Origin: a virus
Length of the DNA: 23,375 nucleotides
IMG/VR virus record: IMGVR_UViG_3300031702_000049
Span: 1 to 23,375 of that record
Reading direction: 5' to 3' (one strand)
Below, one piece after another: positions 1 to 6,224 of this stretch (positions are counted from its first letter, which is position 1; every line of letters begins with the position of its first letter). The notes under the pieces were generated by a model. That model made no database searches and was not told where the DNA came from. It worked only from the letters and a program-made list of their open reading frames with translations. The position numbers and the translations under genes were made by a program.

Positions 1-38
1 ACTCTAGTTCCCTCTATATATAGCTGTATAAATTGCAT
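1..38 (-). CDS. start of next tail gene, cut by the window edge
   Basis: An ATG at 38-36 follows directly after the stop codon (41-39) of the 456-residue tail protein, with no spacer, as is usual in this operon. The 12 visible codons read MQFIQLYIEGTR and stay open to the edge. In flavobacterial phages the gene after this kind of tail protein often starts with a similar hydrophobic strand, so I infer another tail-tip or tail-fibre base protein. Too little is present to name it. Confidence 0.55.
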   Translation of the reverse strand, partial: MQFIQLYIEGTR

Positions 39-1409
39 TTATCTAATGTTGTTTATTGCATCAAAGGCATATTTAAAGTCTATTGAATAATTAATTAATC
101 TATCATTTACAGACTTTTTAAATGTTAAAGATTTAGTATTCATGTTAATAGGTAAAACAGAGCTGCCATCGTCTATCCAGATTTGCTCTGAAAGCATCAT
201 TTGCTTTATAACTTCATTAAAGCTTTCTTCTATGTATCCAGTATTAACTGTAATTTTTTCATTTCCATTAACTCCTAGACTAGAAATAGCGTGCTTTGAT
301 ATATCATAACTTGGAGCTGATGTAAAGTCCATAGTATTTCTCTGAAATTCTTTGTTATTTGTACTGATAGAAGTTTCTGACCTTTTAAAGAATGGCATAA
401 TTTGAAGTGCTCCAAACTTATTGTAGAATATAACTTGCATCTGCTCATATTTAGGTTCACATACAGCCTCTAATGTTATTGTAAAACTTTGTTCATATCC
501 AACCCTAGTAGAGACTACAGAAATAGTGTCTCCACTTTGTAGTGTTAGTGTAGGAGTTACTCTTATATAAACTATTTTTTCAGTTGAGTTTGTACTATCT
601 GGAACTATAATAGGATTTAAAATAGAACCCCAATAATTTTGATATAAATTCCAGAACTCATCTGTCATTTCCCATTTAATATTCGCTCCTCCTCCACTTA
701 CAAAAGTTGCAGTCGGCTCAGCTTCTGCAAAAACTGGAAATACAATGTCTGTGCCTTGTTTAAAATAGATAGTCGTGTTACTCTGCATTAAAGCAGGCGT
801 GTAATTAGGCTGAGAGATTATGTTATAGTTATCTGGAGTTGAAACCATTATATCTCCCTTTAAAGCTAGAGAAGTGTTACTCTCTATAGCTGTTACTGTT
901 GTAGTTCCTCCTTCGCTTAAATTATTAACAGTGTCTCCTAGATTAACACTATTTAAAAAGCTTTGTGTAGAGTCTTGTAATTTAAAAGCTACAGTCACTC
1001 CATCTGTTGATCCTGTTGTTAAAATATTAATAGGGTTTGTAGATTGTCTAGGATTAACTCCATTTTTAAAATAGCCAAAGCCTTCAAAACCTAATTTATC
1101 AAAAGACTGTGTTTCAGGAGCTGCTCCAGTTGTAGTTAAAACAGAATCACCCTCCACCCATACTCCATCTGTAGAAAAGTTTCCGTATTCAGTATCTAAA
1201 TAGTCTTTAACCAAACCAGAGATTTCATAGATCACAAAGTTATTTCCAGTTATTGGTGTCTTAGTTAAAGTATATTGAGCAGTTGCAGGTTTGTCTGTTG
1301 TGAATACTCCTGAATATATATATAGACTTAAAGTAACTGAGGTTACTGTATTGGCAGCAGGTGTTATTTTAATATAGTATGGACTTCTAGCGTTTAATAT
1401 AGTACTCAT
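39..1409 (-). CDS. structural tail protein, Bacteroidetes-phage type (456 aa)
   Basis: A 456-residue protein rich in Thr, Ser, Asn and Val and poor in Cys, with the beta-strand pattern of a virion protein. The last third (about residues 330-456) holds a run of short motifs, VNGNEKITVNTGYI, EVIKQMMLSEQIWI and a closing INYSIDFKYAFDAINNIR, that I recognise from tail proteins of flavobacterial phages; no enzyme motif is seen. It lies downstream of the tail chaperone pair, a terminator-like protein and a gp10-like protein, so a role in the distal tail or tail tube is inferred from order. One base separates it from the gp10-like gene. The exact tail part it forms cannot be read from sequence. Confidence 0.7.
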   Translation of the reverse strand: MSTILNARSPYYIKITPAANTVTSVTLSLYIYSGVFTTDKPATAQYTLTKTPITGNNFVIYEISGLVKDYLDTEYGNFSTDGVWVEGDSVLTTTGAAPETQSFDKLGFEGFGYFKNGVNPRQSTNPINILTTGSTDGVTVAFKLQDSTQSFLNSVNLGDTVNNLSEGGTTTVTAIESNTSLALKGDIMVSTPDNYNIISQPNYTPALMQSNTTIYFKQGTDIVFPVFAEAEPTATFVSGGGANIKWEMTDEFWNLYQNYWGSILNPIIVPDSTNSTEKIVYIRVTPTLTLQSGDTISVVSTRVGYEQSFTITLEAVCEPKYEQMQVIFYNKFGALQIMPFFKRSETSISTNNKEFQRNTMDFTSAPSYDISKHAISSLGVNGNEKITVNTGYIEESFNEVIKQMMLSEQIWIDDGSSVLPINMNTKSLTFKKSVNDRLINYSIDFKYAFDAINNIR

Positions 1410-1410
1410 T

Positions 1411-1896
1411 TTAAATGTTTTCTGTTATATCTTTAATTAAAGAATTTGCAATTTCTTCAGGCAGTCTTTCAAAAGCTTTGTCAAATGGTTTAGTAAAAAA
1501 CATAGAAGGCTTTATTCCTTTATAGTAGATACTTCTAGCAAGTGCAAAATCTAAACCTTTACGTTTCTCAAATTGACCTCCCTTTCCTCTTGGAGCTATT
1601 CCTCTTTTTATTCCCCACTTATCAAATGCTTTAGCAGGAGGCATTTTGTTAGTATATTTAAAAGGTGTATTGTATTTTACTTTTATACCGCTGACTCCTT
1701 GATCTTGAAACTTTCCATAATCCTCCATTTCAAATGATAAAACAAAACTATTAGCAGTTTCTTCTATTTTGTAACCAATAGAATTATATAAAGTTTTATT
1801 AACATTCTTTTTCTGTTTTGTTAAATTACTTCTTGACTGTTGGACTACATACTTTCCAAATCTATTTAACTCCTTTTGTAATTCTTTAAACTCCAT
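1411..1896 (-). CDS. HK97 gp10-like tail/neck completion protein (161 aa)
   Basis: The protein has the features of the HK97 gp10 family: a basic N-terminal helix (ELQKELNRFGKYVVQQSR), a central strand region and a C-terminal block with the FFTKPFDKAFERLPEEI helix. Family members act at the head-tail joint or in completing the tail tube. I chose the ATG at 1896, which overlaps the stop codon of the upstream gene as TAATG; a TTG two codons earlier (1902) would add only two residues. A Gly/Arg/Lys-rich loop (GIAPRGKGGQFEKRKG) lies near residue 100. Family assignment is by pattern recognition only. Confidence 0.7.
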   Translation of the reverse strand: MEFKELQKELNRFGKYVVQQSRSNLTKQKKNVNKTLYNSIGYKIEETANSFVLSFEMEDYGKFQDQGVSGIKVKYNTPFKYTNKMPPAKAFDKWGIKRGIAPRGKGGQFEKRKGLDFALARSIYYKGIKPSMFFTKPFDKAFERLPEEIANSLIKDITENI

Positions 1897-2351
1897 TAGC
1901 AAACAGTCATAGTATTAGGAACTATTAAATCAAAAGTAACCGCCCACCCAGTTAAAGAGTTTTCAAATCTTTCATTAAATGGCTCACAGCTTGCAGTGCC
2001 ATCTAATTGATATAAATCACTAAATAAATCACCTCTTAATAGTTTGCTTACTATTCTAGAGGCTACGTTAAGCTGAGTATTTAATATATCCTGCTCATTA
2101 GAATTACCTAGAAATACATTTGTTATTTCAGTCTTAGGATCGTCTACAATATCCATGCACATAATAGTTACATTAAATGTTATTACTGGAGCGGCTATAG
2201 TAGCCTGATTAACCATTATATGAGATAAGGGAAAAATAGTCTGCTTTGAAAGATCAATATCATAGATGTTACCATAGCTTACAGTATTAACGAATGGCTC
2301 TGCTGCTAAGGCTGTTTTTAATGTTTCTAGTATGTTGTAGTATGCTGTCAT
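1896..2351 (-). CDS. tail terminator/completion-like protein (151 aa)
   Basis: The protein starts with the helix YYNILETLKTALAAEPFVNTVSYG and continues with alternating strands (FPLSHIMVNQATI, ITFNVTIMCMDIVDD) and a final strand (GWAVTFDLIVPNTMTVC). This helix-plus-sheet pattern and its place next to a gp10-like gene fit tail terminator or tail completion proteins that cap the tail tube before it joins the head. It overlaps the upstream gene by 4 bases (ATGA) and the downstream gene by 1 base (TAATG), so translation is probably coupled through the block. The family call is inference from size, pattern and order. Confidence 0.55.
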   Translation of the reverse strand: MTAYYNILETLKTALAAEPFVNTVSYGNIYDIDLSKQTIFPLSHIMVNQATIAAPVITFNVTIMCMDIVDDPKTEITNVFLGNSNEQDILNTQLNVASRIVSKLLRGDLFSDLYQLDGTASCEPFNERFENSLTGWAVTFDLIVPNTMTVC

Positions 2352-2635
2352 ATTGTTTTTATAAATATTGGAGTAAAGGAATTTATATCGCTATCATTGG
2401 CTTCTTTTATATAATCGTCTAACCACTCTAAAGCAGCGTCAAATTCAAAAACCTCATCGTTAACTTTTGCTTGTATTAAACAGTCTAAGCATTTCCAATA
2501 GCTATAAACAGCTCTCTTGGGTGCTGTAGTGCTTACTCCTAACATAGCATCTTCAAAGCCTTCAGCTAGAACTATACTTTCATCATAAGGAATAAGTCCT
2601 CTTTCATAAAGTTCCTCTATTAAAAACTCTTTCAT
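2348..2635 (-). CDS. conserved phage protein of the tail operon (95 aa)
   Basis: A small acidic protein. Its middle, EGFEDAMLGVSTTAPKRAVYSYWKCLDCLI, and its end, NSFTPIFIKTI, resemble a widespread small phage protein whose members carry a similar E-x-A-LG core and a closing TPIF. No catalytic motif is visible. The start ATG overlaps the stop of the -1 frame tail chaperone extension by one base (TAATG at 2637-2633), which ties its translation to that frame and not to the frame ending at 2703. Function unknown; its place between the chaperones and the tail completion genes suggests a tail assembly role. Confidence 0.65.
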   Translation of the reverse strand: MKEFLIEELYERGLIPYDESIVLAEGFEDAMLGVSTTAPKRAVYSYWKCLDCLIQAKVNDEVFEFDAALEWLDDYIKEANDSDINSFTPIFIKTI

Positions 2636-2892
2636 TATCTTATCTTACTCTTTATTATTCTAGTTTCAGTTTCATTCTTATCCTTTTCAAAACTTAAAAA
2701 CATCAGGCATTGATGTAATGGCAATCTGGTAACATTGTCAATTTCTGAGATGTTTCCCTTACTAAGTCCATAAATGCTAGAATACCAACCCCACTTTCTT
2801 CCAAAGTTTGCTTTTGCTGAGAGGTCAGACTCTCCATTTGATGTAAGAAATAGCTCGGTATATGATTTATTAATTCTTTGCTTAAATTCCAA
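2635..2892 (-). CDS. tail assembly chaperone -1 frame extension (gpT-like)
   Basis: This 85-codon frame overlaps the end of the 223-residue gene and has no ATG; its first possible start is the TTG at 2892, inside a run of nine T's. It holds a conserved-looking core (FGRKWGWYSSIYGLSKGNI, then LPLHQCLMFLSFEKDKNE) of the kind found in second-frame tail chaperones next to tape-measure systems. The zero frame at the T run reads GTT TTT TTT TGG, so a one-base backward slip on U-UUU-UUU enters this frame as TTG GAA TTT. That would give a fusion of 161 upstream residues plus these 85, 246 in all. Its stop overlaps the next ATG as TAATG, which supports real translation. Separate initiation at TTG is the alternative. 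Confidence 0.6.
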   Translation of the reverse strand: MEFKQRINKSYTELFLTSNGESDLSAKANFGRKWGWYSSIYGLSKGNISEIDNVTRLPLHQCLMFLSFEKDKNETETRIIKSKIR

Positions 2893-3374
2893 AAAAAAAC
2901 TAGTGAACCTAAAACTACATCTAATGGCATTTTTTGCATATCATAACTATCATAATTGTCATAGGGCTCTATTAAATATTTATGTTTATGTCTTTGAGTT
3001 TCTGGTCTAAATAAAACACCCATAGCTTTATCCATTGTTTCCCAGTCTGTAAGAGTAGTATCTAAGTCAACAAATTCACCGAAGCTCATATCGTCTAATG
3101 AGGGAATAAAAGAGAATTTCTTTTTATCTTTTATAAATGTTTCTATAAATTTTGGCTTTTGTTCAAATAGATTATTTAAATGTGTGGTTATTTTCTTAAT
3201 AGAGTTGTATTTAATATTCATAACACTTTTTAAATCTATGCTACAAAATATCTCTACCATTTTCTGCTGAAGAAATAAGCTGTCTTCATTATCTTTTGAA
3301 ATCTTTAAAAACTTTTGATATTGCTCCAGTGTAATTTCTGACAAACTTTCAGGAACTAAGATTTTAACTTTCAT
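2703..3374 (-). CDS. tail assembly chaperone (gpG-like, 223 aa)
   Basis: The protein starts KVKILVPESLSEITLEQYQKFLKI, is largely helical and acidic in the middle, and ends with a helix pair (LVFFWNLSKELINHIPSYF, then QKQTLEESGVGILAFMDLVRE) that resembles tail assembly chaperones I know from flavobacterial phages. In lambda the counterpart gpG binds the tape-measure protein while the tail tube forms, and a fraction of ribosomes shift -1 to make gpGT. The same design is seen here: nine T's at codons 159-162 and an overlapping -1 frame. The gene lies about 150 bases after the terminator that closes the small-gene island. The long second-frame overlap (190 bases) is unusual. Confidence 0.65.
   Translation of the reverse strand: MKVKILVPESLSEITLEQYQKFLKISKDNEDSLFLQQKMVEIFCSIDLKSVMNIKYNSIKKITTHLNNLFEQKPKFIETFIKDKKKFSFIPSLDDMSFGEFVDLDTTLTDWETMDKAMGVLFRPETQRHKHKYLIEPYDNYDSYDMQKMPLDVVLGSLVFFWNLSKELINHIPSYFLHQMESLTSQQKQTLEESGVGILAFMDLVRETSQKLTMLPDCHYINA
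2891..2900 (-). promoter_or_regulatory. candidate -1 ribosomal frameshift slippery site
   Basis: On the minus strand one G followed by nine T's and GG reads in the zero frame as GTT TTT TTT TGG. The heptamer T-TTT-TTT keeps full codon pairing for tRNA-Phe in both P and A sites after a -1 slip. The slip joins the 223-residue frame to the open frame ending at 2635. No stimulatory stem was identified by eye. Confidence 0.55.
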
Positions 3375-3426
3375 ACTATATGTACGATAAAATTAAAAAC
3401 TGTACTTCACCCTATTAAATAAAAAA

Positions 3427-3454
3427 CCCTTAACCAGTGTTATCCAGTTAAGGG
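3427..3454 (-). terminator. rho-independent terminator closing the small-gene island
   Basis: On the minus strand CCCTTAAC, a 12-base loop and GTTAAGGG form a perfect 8-bp stem followed by TTTTTTATTT. It lies 70 bases after the stop of the ribbon-helix-helix gene and about 50 bases before the tail chaperone start. Confidence 0.7.
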
Positions 3455-3494
3455 AGGTTAAGGGAGTTTAAGGGAGTTTAAGGGAGTTTAAGCT
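3447..3494. repeat. 10-bp tandem repeat next to the terminator
   Basis: Four full units of 10 bp (GTTAAGGGAG twice, then TTTAAGGGAG twice) and a partial fifth (TTTAAGCT) run from 3447 to 3494. The unit length is close to one DNA turn. The first unit doubles as one arm of the terminator stem, and each further unit could pair with the same opposite arm. Confidence 0.85.
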
Positions 3495-3524
3495 ACCCTG
3501 CCCTATATTGTTTTTATTGATAAT

Positions 3525-3656
3525 TTATAAATTGTTTTTAAGTATTGTTTCTACTGTATTGTTTATAGACCTGTTTTCTTTTTCAGCTTTGAGCTTTACT
3601 TTGTCTAGAATCTCTTTGTCAAATCTAAAGCTTATAGGTATTTTTTTTTCTTTCAT
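3525..3656 (-). CDS. small ribbon-helix-helix DNA-binding protein (43 aa)
   Basis: A 43-residue ORF, MKEKKIPISFRFDKEILDKV followed by KLKAEKENRSINNTVETILKNNL. This is the Arc/CopG pattern: a basic strand with alternating residues (IPISFRF), a first helix (DKEILDKVKLKAEKE), the N-R-S turn and a second helix (INNTVETILKNN). Such proteins form intertwined dimers and bind short direct or inverted repeats as repressors. It follows the 74-residue gene, separated by one of the two duplicated hairpins, and precedes a 10-bp tandem repeat that is a possible, unproven, binding site. The ATG at 3656 is the only sensible start. Confidence 0.7.
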   Translation of the reverse strand: MKEKKIPISFRFDKEILDKVKLKAEKENRSINNTVETILKNNL

Positions 3657-3677
3657 ATTATAAATATATTAAATTTT

Positions 3678-3698
3678 AAAGGGAGCTGTTACACCCCC
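3678..3698 (-). repeat. duplicated intergenic hairpin, copy 2
   Basis: Bases 3678-3694 match 3944-3960 exactly for 17 bases. On the minus-strand RNA the stem is GGGGG, loop UGUAACAG, then CUCCC, keeping five pairs through one G-U wobble; on the plus strand the same base change would break the stem. A short T-rich stretch follows. It separates the 74-residue and 43-residue genes. Confidence 0.6.
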
Positions 3699-3705
3699 AA
3701 TGTTA

Positions 3706-3930
3706 TTAATTGTTGAAATGGTAACTTGTTAATCCATTAGGATATTCACTTTCAAATATTAAATCTTTTTTTATTAAAGAACCTATAATACCTTTTAATT
3801 GATTTTTGTTACCATTAAAGCTATCCATTATATTATCAAAACATTCTGTAGGTGTTTCTTCATAATCATCACCATAAGAAATAATCTCTAATACTGTTTT
3901 TTCTAATTCTGTAATGTTTAAATTTTTCAT
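3706..3930 (-). CDS. small winged-helix-like phage protein (74 aa)
   Basis: A 74-residue acidic protein. It matches a widespread phage pattern: an opening helix (ELEKTVLEIIS), an acidic loop with the D-D-Y-E-E-x-P-T-E core, then QLKGIIGSLIKKDLIFE, which looks like the recognition helix and wing of a MarR-like fold. Family members are uncharacterised as far as I know. It is the middle gene of a three-gene island and is bracketed by two copies of the same hairpin, which suggests regulated or attenuated expression. DNA binding is inferred from the helix pattern and not shown by a basic surface. Confidence 0.65.
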   Translation of the reverse strand: MKNLNITELEKTVLEIISYGDDYEETPTECFDNIMDSFNGNKNQLKGIIGSLIKKDLIFESEYPNGLTSYHFNN

Positions 3931-3943
3931 ATTGTTTGTTTTA

Positions 3944-3964
3944 AAAGGGAGCTGTTACACTCCC
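3944..3964 (-). repeat. duplicated intergenic hairpin, copy 1
   Basis: GGGAG at 3947-3951 and CTCCC at 3960-3964 form a 5-bp stem around an 8-base loop, followed on the minus strand by TTTT. The element sits between the 55-residue and 74-residue genes, 14 bases before the ATG of the latter. It could act as a weak terminator, an attenuator or an RNA processing signal. Confidence 0.6.
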
Positions 3965-3971
3965 ATTTTTA

Positions 3972-4139
3972 TTAGTTAATAATCTCAAAGTTTTTTTCTA
4001 TCATTTTTTTTTCTAATTGATGTTGAAATACAAAGTATGTTGCATATCCAAAAGATGTCTCCTCTCGTAATTGTAACAAAGTATTTCCTGATTTGTTAAG
4101 TGTTGATTTTGCTACTTTGTATTGTCTTTTTTTTGTCAT
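3972..4139 (-). CDS. small basic protein of unknown function (55 aa)
   Basis: A 55-residue ORF starting MTKKRQYKVAKSTLNKSGNT and ending KKMIEKNFEIIN. It is rich in Lys near both ends with an aromatic centre (FGYATYFVFQHQ), and may form a strand-helix unit. I do not recognise the family. It is the first gene after the strongest promoter in the window (4162-4192), with an A-rich leader before its ATG. The promoter, start and clean stop ahead of a hairpin support it as a real gene; its job is open. Confidence 0.55.
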   Translation of the reverse strand: MTKKRQYKVAKSTLNKSGNTLLQLREETSFGYATYFVFQHQLEKKMIEKNFEIIN

Positions 4140-4161
4140 AGTGTTTGTTTTAAATTATACT

Positions 4162-4192
4162 CAAATATATAACCTTTTGCAATACTATGCAA
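4162..4192 (-). promoter_or_regulatory. Bacteroidetes-type promoter for the small-gene island
   Basis: Read on the minus strand, TTG at 4192-4190 is followed after exactly 20 bases by TATATTTG (4169-4162). This matches the -33 TTG and -7 TAnnTTTG consensus of the Bacteroidetes primary sigma factor. A second TTG lies 10 bases closer. Transcription would start about 15-20 bases before the ATG at 4139. Confidence 0.65.
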
Positions 4193-4209
4193 TACTTTTA
4201 GTCTTTATT

Positions 4210-5379
4210 TTAATATATATGATATTCTCCTCTGTTGGGGTTTTCTAGTTGCATCATAAGAGCGTACCTAGCAGCATCAATGCAGTCAGGATGTGCGCCT
4301 GTTGGCTTCTGTAGATCGTTACCTTCTTTGTCTTTTGCCCATATATAACCTTGCAGCTCTTTGATAAGATTCTTACTTCTGCTAGTTACATAGATTTCAT
4401 TTTGGTTCATTAAGTTCAAACCATAGATTATAGAATCTCTTCCTTTTGTTACTCCATACACTGAGTGTCCGTAGTTATTTAATTCTGATATTGATTTAGG
4501 CTCAGCAGAATCTGCATAAATATTCTCTTTTACATTTTGATTAGTAAGAAATAAACTAATATCTCTATTATGCATTCCTTTTCTATAAAGCATTTCATCG
4601 TAGATATAAGCTTTGTTCCATTTATATAATCTTATGTAGGTTGAAGGATCAACAGAATAGCCAAAGTCCATGCCTCCGCAGAGTAGCCTAGCATCTACTG
4701 GAATCTTATCAATCTCTTTCCAGTCTGAAATACATACTCCCTCTAAGCTTCCTATTTGCCCTAAGCCGTATACTTGCCACCAATTTGACCAATAGGTAGA
4801 AGTCTTAGCTTTTACTTTTGCTTTCTCTATTTCTTTTACTATTGATTCAGGAAGGCTCTGGTTATCTTTATAGGTTAAGGTTACAAAGTCAGTTTCTTCT
4901 TGACCTATTAATTCCTTATCCACCCAGAATAGATTTGCAGGATTGTAGTCTAGCCAAATCATTCCAGATGTTCTAACTGCTAATTGTTGGTAGGCATCAA
5001 ATGGAACATTATTACATTCGTTAATATAAAGATCAGTTCTTCTAGCTCCTCTAAGTTTATCTGGTTGATCTGTGGAAAAGAACTCAATATAAGAACCATT
5101 ACTAAATTCATATTTTAAGGTACTTCTATTGAACTTTTTTTCTTCATATCTATTCAGACTCTTTAAGATACTTAGAAAGTCTTTTAAAGCTCCTCTACGC
5201 AAGTGAGGAATAGACTCAGAAACTACGCTTATTTCTTTGCCTTTGTTTTTAATAGCATAGTCAATCAGGATTAACAATATAGCTACTGTCTTTCCTGCTG
5301 AACTCCCTCCTCTAACAATCTTAGTTCTACTGTTTAGGTTTCGCAGTTTATCTAAGGCTAAGGTTTTCTTAACTTGCAT
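4210..5379 (-). CDS. terL: terminase large subunit
   Basis: The motor that cuts and pumps phage DNA into the prohead through the portal. The ATPase half shows Walker A GGSSAGKT at residues 24-31, Walker B DLYINE at 116-121 with Glu121 as the likely catalytic residue, and a coupling-type TSG near 137. The nuclease half shows the RNase H-like acidic residues: Asp238 in GGMDFGYSVD, Asp290 in IYADSAEP and Asp365/368 in HPDCIDAARYA. The length of 389 residues suits the PBSX/Terminase_3 type. It follows the small subunit gene by one base. Unusually, the portal gene is not next but far away at 20926-22935. Confidence 0.95.
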   Translation of the reverse strand: MQVKKTLALDKLRNLNSRTKIVRGGSSAGKTVAILLILIDYAIKNKGKEISVVSESIPHLRRGALKDFLSILKSLNRYEEKKFNRSTLKYEFSNGSYIEFFSTDQPDKLRGARRTDLYINECNNVPFDAYQQLAVRTSGMIWLDYNPANLFWVDKELIGQEETDFVTLTYKDNQSLPESIVKEIEKAKVKAKTSTYWSNWWQVYGLGQIGSLEGVCISDWKEIDKIPVDARLLCGGMDFGYSVDPSTYIRLYKWNKAYIYDEMLYRKGMHNRDISLFLTNQNVKENIYADSAEPKSISELNNYGHSVYGVTKGRDSIIYGLNLMNQNEIYVTSRSKNLIKELQGYIWAKDKEGNDLQKPTGAHPDCIDAARYALMMQLENPNRGEYHIY

Positions 5380-5380
5380 A

Positions 5381-5623
5381 TTAATCTATAAACAAAGGCA
5401 TATCTTCATTAATGGTTATGTCTTTTGTTTCTCTTGGTTTGCCTGCATAATAGTTGTAATACAATTGTACGAATCTAAAGTCCTGATCTTTTAGACCTTG
5501 CTCCAAAGCTTTAAAAGCTAAGGGTTCTAAAGGGGTTAACTTTTCTATAAGTTGCACTTCTTCTATCTTAGGCTTTCGCCCTGAGTTATCTCTTTTGCCT
5601 CCATTTTTTTTTCTATTATCCAT
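5381..5623 (-). CDS. terS: terminase small subunit-like protein (80 aa)
   Basis: A short basic protein beginning MDNRKKNGGKRDNSGRKPKI, the Gly/Arg/Lys motif common at the start of phage small terminase and other DNA-binding phage proteins, followed by two helices (PLEPLAFKALEQGLK and FRFVQLYYNYYAGKP). The last part, YYAGKPRET, is typical of small terminase subunits just before the large subunit. It would recognise the packaging site. I prefer the ATG at 5623; the alternative TTG at 5647 would overlap the previous gene by 8 bases. At 80 residues it is short for the family, so a missing or reduced HTH domain is possible. Confidence 0.65.
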   Translation of the reverse strand: MDNRKKNGGKRDNSGRKPKIEEVQLIEKLTPLEPLAFKALEQGLKDQDFRFVQLYYNYYAGKPRETKDITINEDMPLFID

Positions 5624-5639
5624 AATTGAAAAAGATTGA

Positions 5640-6071
5640 TTAATCAATTTTTATATTATCATTTGGCAGTGGCACTTCTACATTGAACCACTCCCTTAAA
5701 AACTCTACACATTTTAAATGATACTCCTCTTGTTCTATTGTAGAGTTATCAGTTGTAGACTTAGGTATCTGTATTATCTCCGCAGTCTGCTCATTTACTC
5801 TTTCTTCAAATAGAAATCTATTTCTGAAGAAATCATGTGTTTTACTTTTAGACCATACTTCACCCCACTCATCACTAATGGCTTTTACAGCTAAGGGTAT
5901 TATTACTCCAAAATAGTAAGAGTTTTGTTTCAAACTTCTAAATTTTCTTCTAAGCTTTATAACTAACACTACCTCTTTACCTTCAAAGTGTTTAACTGCA
6001 TTGGCTATCATACCATGATTTCTCACAAACCTTCCAGAGGAGACTTTAGATATGACAGCAATGCTCTTCAT
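5640..6071 (-). CDS. NinB-like recombination protein (143 aa)
   Basis: The centre RRKFRSLKQNSYYFGVIIPL matches the R-S-x-x-Q-N-x-Y/W motif of NinB/YbcN-type proteins, which in lambda assist RecF-type recombination and bind single-stranded DNA. After it come KTHDFFRNRFLFEER, the Ser/Thr-rich PKSTTDNSTIEQEEYHLKC segment and a last helix with FLREWFNVEVPLPN, an order often seen in phage members. The gene starts directly after the stop of the 47-residue gene (TAA then ATG) and ends 16 bases before the small terminase. The family call is from motif recognition; another recombination mediator fold is possible. Confidence 0.6.
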   Translation of the reverse strand: MKSIAVISKVSSGRFVRNHGMIANAVKHFEGKEVVLVIKLRRKFRSLKQNSYYFGVIIPLAVKAISDEWGEVWSKSKTHDFFRNRFLFEERVNEQTAEIIQIPKSTTDNSTIEQEEYHLKCVEFLREWFNVEVPLPNDNIKID

Positions 6072-6215
6072 TTAATCTCTATATATTACCAGCTTATCTT
6101 TTTTCTCATATACAGAAAAGCCTCTTTTTTTAAGTACACTAATTGCGCTATTAATTTCTTTTTCTTGCTTTCTGAAATGTTCAAATATTTCGTTACTTAT
6201 TGATTCATGTGCCAT
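6072..6215 (-). CDS. small hypothetical protein (47 aa)
   Basis: A 47-residue ORF: MAHESISNEIFEHFRKQEKE followed by a Leu/Ile helix and a short beta hairpin, KKRGFSVYEKKDKLVIYRD. The G-F-x-V-Y-E-K-x-D-K-L-V-I-Y end looks like a two-strand wing, so a small winged-helix or helix-hairpin fold is likely. Its stop codon touches the ATG of the NinB-like gene without a gap, the same coupling used elsewhere in this operon. Family and function unknown. Confidence 0.55.
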   Translation of the reverse strand: MAHESISNEIFEHFRKQEKEINSAISVLKKRGFSVYEKKDKLVIYRD

Positions 6216-6224
6216 AATTTTTTT

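Noticed and set aside
874-1074. Plus-strand open frame inside the tail protein gene
   Set aside because: Antisense shadow in a conserved coding region; no separate support.
3447-3494. CRISPR-like array
   Set aside because: Units are 10 bp and directly adjacent with no spacers, so this is a simple tandem repeat.
4910-4930. DnaA box-like TTATCCACC and similar single near matches elsewhere
   Set aside because: They are isolated, imperfect and mostly inside coding regions, so they do not define an origin.
5624-5647. TTG start for the small terminase
   Set aside because: It would overlap the previous gene and adds eight residues before the typical start motif; ATG at 5623 fits better.
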